Below are positions 57,837 through 64,000 of a DNA stretch of 64,000 bases, piece after piece. The notes under the pieces were generated by a model. The model searched no databases. It worked only from the letters and a program-made list of their open reading frames with translations, and was not told where the DNA came from. Position numbers and translations under genes: made by a program. Origin of the DNA: Blastopirellula marina (lineage in GTDB: Bacteria > Planctomycetota > Planctomycetia > Pirellulales > Pirellulaceae); contig NZ_PUHY01000012.1 of assembly GCF_002967765.1 (NCBI RefSeq), positions 310,001 to 374,000 on the forward strand, in the 5' to 3' direction. Every line of letters starts with the position of its first letter. Position 1 is the first letter of the stretch.

Positions 57837-58150
57837 ACTATTATTTTGCATAAATAACACATTTACATTCGCAAACGTGGATCTTAATTCTCGCTTGGAG
57901 GCATTAGTTAGAAAAACTCGGCAATTGGCGAAGACTTTTACAGACGAAACGCTAGGTAGTGTGCTTCACTAGAGAGTGAAAGCCAAAAGAACTGGGAGCG
58001 GTTGAAGATCTCGATTGCTCCGGTGAGATTTGTTTCTTTCCTACGGTTAGGTCGGTACACTGGGATGGATGGCTGTTGGGACAACTATTTGTATCCCCAG
58101 TCCTACCGCCCCCATACCATTCCCCCCGCACATGTTGAGGAGTTTCTCTG

Positions 58151-58708
58151 ATGAAATCGGTTCTGTCCGTTTTTGCTTCGCTGGCTTTGGTTGCCGCGTT
58201 CTCGATTTCCGCAATGGCCGCAGAAGATGTCCTGAAGGGCGAAGTCAAATCCTTGGAAGGCAAGGAAGTCGATCTTTCACAGTACAAAGGTAAGGTCGTG
58301 ATGATCGTGAATGTCGCCAGCAAGTGCGGCAAGACGCCTCAATATGAGCCACTGCAAGCGCTGTACGAACAATACGGTAAAGAAGGCTTTGTTGTCCTTG
58401 GCTTTCCATGCAACCAGTTCCGCGGCCAAGAACCTGGCACCGCCCAGGACATTCGTACGTTCTGCACCGAACAATACGGTGTGACCTTCCCGATGTTCGA
58501 GAAGATCGAAGTCAACGGTGACGGGACGACTCCGCTGTACTCCAAACTGAAAAGCTTCGACAAAGATCCTGGCGACGTGAAATGGAACTTCGAGAAGTTC
58601 CTGATCGGTCGTGACGGGGAAGTGGTTGCTCGCTTTCGCACGCCAGTCGAACCAGACGACACCAAGGTTGTGAAAGCAATTGAAGCTGAATTGAAGAAGA
58701 AAGACTAG
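58151..58708 (+). CDS. Secreted glutathione peroxidase-family protein
   Basis: A 185-residue thiol peroxidase of the GPx family with a signal peptide (residues 1-23), so it works in the periplasm, where thioredoxin-type reductants rather than glutathione are likely. The peroxidatic Cys59 is in NVASKCGKT, the second Cys87 and Gln89 in GFPCNQF, and KWNFEKFLI supplies the conserved Trp and Asn. It uses Cys, not selenocysteine. It is preceded by a long gap and followed by a terminator. Confidence 0.9.
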   Translation: MKSVLSVFASLALVAAFSISAMAAEDVLKGEVKSLEGKEVDLSQYKGKVVMIVNVASKCGKTPQYEPLQALYEQYGKEGFVVLGFPCNQFRGQEPGTAQDIRTFCTEQYGVTFPMFEKIEVNGDGTTPLYSKLKSFDKDPGDVKWNFEKFLIGRDGEVVARFRTPVEPDDTKVVKAIEAELKKKD

Positions 58709-58747
58709 GCAATCAAGTTCTTCAACTTGACTGCATCTCTGACATCG

Positions 58748-58777
58748 AAAGCCGCTAACTCAGGTTAGCGGCTTTTT
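58748..58777 (+). terminator. Rho-independent terminator after the peroxidase gene
   Basis: AAAGCCGCTAAC pairs perfectly with GTTAGCGGCTTT around TCAG, with two more T residues. Confidence 0.85.
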
Positions 58778-58865
58778 GATTGAGTTGCCCACCCTCGGCG
58801 GCATTTCTGGTAATAATAAGGATGTCCCCCACGCTCTGACTTCTTCGCAGGAAGGTTCCAACGTT

Positions 58866-59366
58866 TTGCCTGAATCGATTCTTCAAAAGCAACTTAAGAA
58901 AGAGCAGCCGTTCGAGTCGCTCGAGTTGGAGACGTTTCTGAATTTGTTGCGAACGCACAACATGGTCGCCGCTGCGCCGGGCCGGCTCATGAAGCGGCAT
59001 GGACTTTCCAGCGCGCAGTACAACATTTTGAAGATCCTCGATTCCCACCACGGGGAAGGCCTTCCCTGTTTGGAAATTGTCCAGCAAATGGTAACCCGTG
59101 TTCCCGACATCACACGCCTGGTCGACCGCCTGGCCGAAGCGCAATTAGTCGAACGAAATCGCAGCGAAAGTGATCGACGGGTCGTGATGATCAGCATCAC
59201 GCAAAAAGGACACGAGTTGGTAGAGACGATTCGCGAACCGCTGATCGAAATCCATCGTCAAAACCTTGCCCACATGACTGAGGAAGAGCTTTCGCAGTTG
59301 AACCAACTGCTAGTCAAAGCGCGGGCCAGGGCGGAAGCGACGCCCCTGAGTGACGGTCCGGAATAA
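58866..59366 (+). CDS. MarR family transcriptional regulator
   Basis: A 166-residue winged-helix regulator. The helix-turn-helix region and wing (GLSSAQYNILKILD, VTRVPDITRLVDRLAEAQLVERNRSESDRRVVMISIT) are characteristic, with the conserved DRR in the wing. MarR proteins respond to phenolic compounds or oxidants. The frame opens at 58776, inside the preceding terminator, so I prefer the TTG at 58866, which has GGAAGG upstream. The neighbouring peroxidase and asparagine synthetase genes may be targets, but no operator was identified. Confidence 0.85.
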   Translation: MPESILQKQLKKEQPFESLELETFLNLLRTHNMVAAAPGRLMKRHGLSSAQYNILKILDSHHGEGLPCLEIVQQMVTRVPDITRLVDRLAEAQLVERNRSESDRRVVMISITQKGHELVETIREPLIEIHRQNLAHMTEEELSQLNQLLVKARARAEATPLSDGPE

Positions 59367-59464
59367 TACCGCCGCAGTCCGTTTGTGTCCCAAACAGGTC
59401 TGCCCTATGATTGCTCTTCTCGTCTCTGCTGACACCTTGAACCACTCACTCAGATCGACAATCC

Positions 59465-61387
59465 ATGTGTGGCATCGCCGGAGCATATTGGACCAATCCG
59501 CACCACGAGGTGAGTGCCGAAGTGCTGAAGCGGATGACCGACAGCCTTGCCCACCGTGGGCCGGATGATTCCGGCATCTATCAGCGTCCTCAGCAAGAGC
59601 ATGGCCCATACGGCATTGTCCCTGGTATCGGTCTGGGGCACCGACGGCTGTCGATCATCGACTTGGCAGGCGGGCATCAACCGTTGGCCAACGAAGACGA
59701 AACCGTGTGGACCGTTTTCAACGGCGAGATCTTTAATTTCAAATCGCTGCGTGCTCGACTCGAAGGGGCAGGGCACACCTTCCGAACCGATTCCGACACC
59801 GAAGTTATCGTCCACCTATTCGAAGATGAAGGAGTCGATGCGTTTCGCCACTTCAACGGCATGTTTGCGATCGCTGTCTGGGATCAGCGTCATCGGCGGA
59901 TCGTTTTAGGACGTGATCGCCTTGGACAGAAACCACTCTACTTCCGCGTACAAGACGACCAACTTCTTTTTGGCAGCGAACTGAAAGCCATTCTTCAAGT
60001 TCCCGGCGTACCACGCGAAGTAGACCCTGGGGGAGTCGATGCTTATCTAACATACCAATACGTTCCCCACCCGCGCACGATTTTCAAAGGGATTCACAAA
60101 CTTCCGCCGGGCTGTTACCTGACGTTTGATGGTCAGAAGCTGGAGGTTATTTCGTATTGGAACCCTGATTTCGCCCGCGAAGAAAACCTGTCGCTCGCCG
60201 ATGCGAAAGCAGAACTGTTGGAACTGTTTACCGATTCAGTTAAATTGCGGCTGCAAGCCGACGTTCCTCTAGGTGCGTTTCTTTCCGGCGGGATCGATTC
60301 GTCGCTGGTGGTTGCCACGATGAAACAGCTTACCGATCAACCAGTGAAGACCTTCTCGATTGGATTCCCTCAGAAAGACTACGACGAAACCAGCTACGCC
60401 CGAACTGTCGCCGAACACTTAGGGACCGAACATCACGAATTTCAAGTCACGCCCGACACGATTGAGATTCTGCCTAAGTTGATCCATCACTATGACGAAC
60501 CGATGGCCGATAGCTCGGCGATTCCTACCTGGTACGTCTCGCAGATGACGCGTGAGCATGTCACCGTCGCACTCAGTGGTGACGGTGGTGACGAACTGTT
60601 CGCTGGGTATGATCGCTATAAAGCGGTTCGTCTGGCCGCAATGGTCGACAAGCTGGGTCCTTTCGGTCGCTTGGCTTCGCGGATCGGGATGAACGTCTTA
60701 CCGGCTGGCGGTCCACAAAAGTCAATTCTGCGTCGCGGCTATCGCTTTGCCGAAGCGATGTCGCTCAGCCCGGCGCGGCGTTATCTCGATTGGATCAGCA
60801 TCTTCAACGAAACGCGTCGGAGCGACCTGTACGAGGACGCATTCGTGTCTCAGCTCCCCGATTCCGATCCTTACACCTTCCTCTACAACGCATGGAAAAA
60901 AGTGGGGCGGCGTGATCCAATCAGTGCGGCTTCTTTAGCCGATCTGACGACTTACTTGCCTTGTGATTTGAACACGAAAGTCGATATCGCGGCGATGGCT
61001 AATGCTCTGGAGTGCCGCCAACCGTTCCTGGATTATCGCTTGGCGGAGTTTGCGATTCGTTGCCCTGCGAAATGGAAGTGGCGTGGCGGTCGAGGGAAAT
61101 TCCTTCTGAAGCATGCCTTTGGTGATCGCTTGCCCAAAGTCATTTGGAACCGTAAGAAGATGGGCTTTGGTGTGCCGCTGAATACCTGGTTCCGTGGTCA
61201 GCTGAAAGAGATTTTGCACGATACGCTACTTTCAGAAACCGCCATGAGCCGCGGCTACTTCCAGCCAGAAGGCGTGAAGCTGCTGCTCGAAGAACATGAC
61301 AAGAACCAGTTTGATCACAGCGCCCGATTATGGGCCCTGTTAGTCCTGGAACTCTGGCATCGCGAATGGGTCGATGGCCACGCTTAA
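59465..61387 (+). CDS. asnB: Asparagine synthetase, glutamine-hydrolysing
   Basis: A 640-residue enzyme making asparagine from aspartate, glutamine and ATP. The N-terminal nucleophile Cys2 (MCGIAGAYW) heads a class II glutaminase domain to about residue 200. The synthetase domain carries the ATP PP-loop SGGIDSS (274-280). It is longer than E. coli AsnB (554) and similar to the Bacillus-type enzymes, some of which modify peptides or exopolysaccharide precursors, so the physiological substrate is not certain. It converges on the next gene with four bases between stop codons. Confidence 0.92.
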   Translation: MCGIAGAYWTNPHHEVSAEVLKRMTDSLAHRGPDDSGIYQRPQQEHGPYGIVPGIGLGHRRLSIIDLAGGHQPLANEDETVWTVFNGEIFNFKSLRARLEGAGHTFRTDSDTEVIVHLFEDEGVDAFRHFNGMFAIAVWDQRHRRIVLGRDRLGQKPLYFRVQDDQLLFGSELKAILQVPGVPREVDPGGVDAYLTYQYVPHPRTIFKGIHKLPPGCYLTFDGQKLEVISYWNPDFAREENLSLADAKAELLELFTDSVKLRLQADVPLGAFLSGGIDSSLVVATMKQLTDQPVKTFSIGFPQKDYDETSYARTVAEHLGTEHHEFQVTPDTIEILPKLIHHYDEPMADSSAIPTWYVSQMTREHVTVALSGDGGDELFAGYDRYKAVRLAAMVDKLGPFGRLASRIGMNVLPAGGPQKSILRRGYRFAEAMSLSPARRYLDWISIFNETRRSDLYEDAFVSQLPDSDPYTFLYNAWKKVGRRDPISAASLADLTTYLPCDLNTKVDIAAMANALECRQPFLDYRLAEFAIRCPAKWKWRGGRGKFLLKHAFGDRLPKVIWNRKKMGFGVPLNTWFRGQLKEILHDTLLSETAMSRGYFQPEGVKLLLEEHDKNQFDHSARLWALLVLELWHREWVDGHA

Positions 61388-61391
61388 GAGG

Positions 61392-64000
61392 TTAGCGTGC
61401 CGTATTCTCGGGTTCATCTGATACGCGGTAATCGTTGACTGCAGATGCTTGCCGAGTCGCTTTCGGCCCCAACGAAACGGCCATCCACCCTTCATGCAGC
61501 GCGAGCTGATTGATTCCGAAGGTTGTCAAACGCTCGTCGCTACCGGCTCCTTCTGGGAACAATGGGATCTCGTGCTTCTTCGAGAGCACCTTGAGGAACA
61601 CGGCTCGCAATGCGATTTGATCGCGGAAGCCGAGTCGCTTCCCTTTTAAGAAGACCGTACTTTCGCGCACGATCTTGGCATCCCAGTCCATGCTGGTTGG
61701 ACTGTAGAGTGCGGAGACTTCGAGATCTTCCCAGGTATTGTCACCGACCTGAAGTGAATCAAGTCGTAGGGTCAACTGGGCCTGGCCATCGCGGAATTCG
61801 ACGCGAATCGGGTCGTGCGCATCGAAGGTAAATCTGACTTCGGTCGGCAACTCGTCATCCGCTTGCTGCCGAATGGCAGGGAACCGTGTGCTGATTTCGC
61901 GGAGAAATTCATGCGGTGTCAGTTCGCGTCCCCCCAGACGAAGCTGGCGGATCATGTTATTGATACCGCTTTGATGCAGCTGAACGCTCAGGACGCTATC
62001 GATTGGGCTACTCGGTCGTGGTGTGTGGGCAGCCAACTGCTTCGTGCCAGCTCCGCGGAATCGGCCAGCAATACTACGGTTGCCGGTGTTCAAATCGACA
62101 ATCGACGGTTCCAAGCCGACACGCACCAGCGGCTCGATTACATTGACGTACAGCTTATCCTGCCACTGCTGAACCTTGGTATTCAATTGATCGTTTAACT
62201 CCGTCTCGGCCCGTCGACGTACGCGGGTTTCGACTTCGGCTTCGGCGGCATACTTCTTTTCTTCCGTTTGCCCACGAGCCACATTCCGTACGAGCGATCC
62301 AATCAGGGGAATGCCGTCGAAATCACTTTGTAAGTCATCCACGCTGGTCGTCGTTTCCGCTTTGGCAACAGCCGGAGAGACCCAGAAGCCCTTCGCGTTC
62401 ACTACAACCTGCTTCGCGGCATGGTACCTCGATCGTCCTCGATTGAAGATCGTAACCGGGCCGCTGTGGCTGGACGTACGACTGTCGACGGCCCCGAGTA
62501 CTTCGAGTTGCACGCGCCACTGCTGATTATCCGGAACCGGGCGAACATGCAGACGAGTCACGCTGCGACTGCGACCACGTACCCGCGCACCCAAGATAAA
62601 GTCATCGACCGCCTCATCTTCCGGACTAAGCTCTGGCATGAAGGCCTGCATGAAGTTCTGACTGACCTCAAACCGCGCGTTGGCATTGCGGTAGGTATGA
62701 TCGATTAGTTGGCCATATTCGACGATCTCAGGCTGAGCATGATGCTGCAACAAGTTCGCTTCCTGAGCGATCTGCCGGGCATCGACAGCCGATTCTTGGT
62801 ACTCGTAACGTTCGATCACCGCGAGTGTTTGCTCGGGATTGAACTCGATTCCGAGCCATGGGCGAAGCGACTCGGCCAAATTCAAGAATGCTGGCTGCGA
62901 AAGCAACTCTTTCTGAGCCTCATCGAATTCCGTCCCTTCCAGGCGAGCCAATACCTGACTAGCGACTTCTTGCATCTCTTGGGGCGACGCGTTTGAATCC
63001 ATCGCTTGGTGCAGTTGCTTGAAGCGAAGATAATCGCTCCAACTGAGCAGTTGCCCACCATCTCGCAGAATGGTTTCCGCCGCTTCCAAACGTTGTCGCA
63101 AATCGCCTAAGGTCATAGGCGATGCGTAACGAGGGGCTCCGCTTAGGATGATCGCGTGGGCCTGATTCCATAAATCTAGCCGGCGAATCAACGCGTAATA
63201 CGTTTGTGTGAGATCGGTCCGTTCCCAGCCCAGGCTGAGGTGTTCGACCATTGGCACGGCTTCCGCGGTCACCTCTTCCAACTGCTGCAGATAGGCCGTG
63301 GCTTGGTTGGTACCGATTGTCGAGTTCTTACGAAGTTGCCCAACAAGCGTTTTCACGCTGGCTGCCCACGCCTTCGTCTCTGGATAGGAATCTAAGCGTT
63401 TCAGCATCGCATCCAGCTGCGGTGTCTTCGGCCAGTTGAACGTCGTAGCCTGAGCTGCTTGCGCGGGCGGAACCATCGTCGGTGGTTCGAGCGCTGGCAG
63501 ATTTTGAATCGCACTGGGCGGCTCGTCGGTAACGCGATACAGCTCGCTTTGGTTGCGCGTATCCGGCTTGTACGAAATCAGCGGCATCCGTTCCAGAGCT
63601 GGCAACGTCTTCGAGAGAGGCAGTGGCAGATGAATCGTCGGATCGCGCCAGGGATTCACCTCGACAGGGGGAAGCAATCCAGTATCGCCGGCGTTAAGAA
63701 GCGGAGCCGGCTCCACCTTTTCTTCGATTGGCTCGTCGAGTTCTTCGCTGGGTTGTGCAGGACTAATGACCGGCAGCAGCATATCACGAATGGACTGAAC
63801 TGCTTTGGGAAGGTTTTGATGCAGTCGTCGCAGGTCGGGCATCGCATACCCGGGAGAGGCTTCAGCAGGATCGGCCTGAGCTTGAGGCTCGGCGGAAGTC
63901 GTTCCCTTGAGCTTCTCAAGCGGTAAGAACTGCTTCTGCGCAGCTGGCTCGAGAGGCAGCAACTTCGGTACGCCAGAGTCCTCACGCGGAGTCTCGGGAG
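61392..64000 (-). CDS. Large protein of unknown function, N-terminus beyond window
   Basis: At least 868 residues; the frame is open to the right edge, so the true start is not seen (the TTG at 63962 is internal). The N-terminal 200 residues are Pro/Glu-rich and low complexity. The middle has long helical stretches with heptad-like Leu spacing, and the C-terminal 350 residues look globular, beta-rich, with VRFTFDAHDPIRVEFRDGQAQLTLRLDSL resembling a beta-sandwich. No catalytic motif, signal or membrane helix can be judged in the part seen. I do not recognise the family. Confidence 0.7.
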   Translation of the reverse strand, partial: PETPREDSGVPKLLPLEPAAQKQFLPLEKLKGTTSAEPQAQADPAEASPGYAMPDLRRLHQNLPKAVQSIRDMLLPVISPAQPSEELDEPIEEKVEPAPLLNAGDTGLLPPVEVNPWRDPTIHLPLPLSKTLPALERMPLISYKPDTRNQSELYRVTDEPPSAIQNLPALEPPTMVPPAQAAQATTFNWPKTPQLDAMLKRLDSYPETKAWAASVKTLVGQLRKNSTIGTNQATAYLQQLEEVTAEAVPMVEHLSLGWERTDLTQTYYALIRRLDLWNQAHAIILSGAPRYASPMTLGDLRQRLEAAETILRDGGQLLSWSDYLRFKQLHQAMDSNASPQEMQEVASQVLARLEGTEFDEAQKELLSQPAFLNLAESLRPWLGIEFNPEQTLAVIERYEYQESAVDARQIAQEANLLQHHAQPEIVEYGQLIDHTYRNANARFEVSQNFMQAFMPELSPEDEAVDDFILGARVRGRSRSVTRLHVRPVPDNQQWRVQLEVLGAVDSRTSSHSGPVTIFNRGRSRYHAAKQVVVNAKGFWVSPAVAKAETTTSVDDLQSDFDGIPLIGSLVRNVARGQTEEKKYAAEAEVETRVRRRAETELNDQLNTKVQQWQDKLYVNVIEPLVRVGLEPSIVDLNTGNRSIAGRFRGAGTKQLAAHTPRPSSPIDSVLSVQLHQSGINNMIRQLRLGGRELTPHEFLREISTRFPAIRQQADDELPTEVRFTFDAHDPIRVEFRDGQAQLTLRLDSLQVGDNTWEDLEVSALYSPTSMDWDAKIVRESTVFLKGKRLGFRDQIALRAVFLKVLSKKHEIPLFPEGAGSDERLTTFGINQLALHEGWMAVSLGPKATRQASAVNDYRVSDEPENTAR

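Noticed and set aside
1-64000. CRISPR arrays, insertion sequences, prophage genes and rRNA
   Set aside because: No direct repeat arrays with spacers, no transposase or integrase motifs, no phage structural genes and no rRNA were seen on reading both strands.

Overview
The window is chromosomal DNA from a bacterium of the phylum Planctomycetota, most likely the Pirellulaceae (Blastopirellula/Bremerella/Rhodopirellula-like). The phylum call rests on families that are near-hallmarks of it: two DUF1559 prepilin-like proteins, a cytochrome c/WD40 protein paired with a DUF1549/DUF1553 protein, a DUF1598-type secreted protein, an N-terminal NPFDSP membrane protein, an ArgH lacking the usual start, and many secreted proteins with no clear homologues. 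Genus is inference only.

Layout. 1-6.3 kb: end of a small secreted protein, argH and the divergent carB. 6.5-15 kb: small accessory genes (methyltransferase, DUF1559 protein, CheD, metallopeptidase, phosphoesterase, a membrane-anchored PilZ protein). 15.3-19.5 kb: an enlarged Tex RNA-binding protein converging on a DapA-family lyase/synthase. 19.7-25.1 kb: a hopanoid block (polytopic glycosyltransferase-like protein, squalene-hopene cyclase, HpnH). 25.3-35.1 kb, opposite strand: a biosynthetic operon of phosphopantetheinyl transferase, free acyl carrier protein, a 2563-residue fully reducing polyketide synthase ending in an alpha-oxoamine synthase domain, and a trailing gene of unknown function. 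35.6-43.3 kb: queC, the planctomycete cytochrome/DUF1549 pair and an ABC exporter. 43.5-50.5 kb: a tRNA-Arg, an FHA protein, dnaE, the DUF1598 protein and a cyclophilin. 50.5-64 kb: glycerate kinase, large secreted proteins, a DUF1559/lipoprotein pair, a secreted glutathione peroxidase, a MarR regulator, asparagine synthetase and a large partial gene running off the right edge.

The most noteworthy system is the PKS-oxoamine synthase operon. Its domains predict an iteratively built, fully saturated, malonate-derived acyl chain released by decarboxylative condensation with an amino acid, giving a long-chain alpha-amino ketone resembling 3-ketosphinganine. It carries its own carrier protein and activating transferase, and it converges on the hopanoid genes, so the region may be a membrane-lipid island. 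Product, amino acid and chain length cannot be read from the sequence.

No insertion sequences, prophage genes, CRISPR arrays or rRNA genes were seen. Promoter calls are pattern matches to sigma-70 or sigma-54 consensus; planctomycete promoters are poorly characterised, so treat them as candidates.
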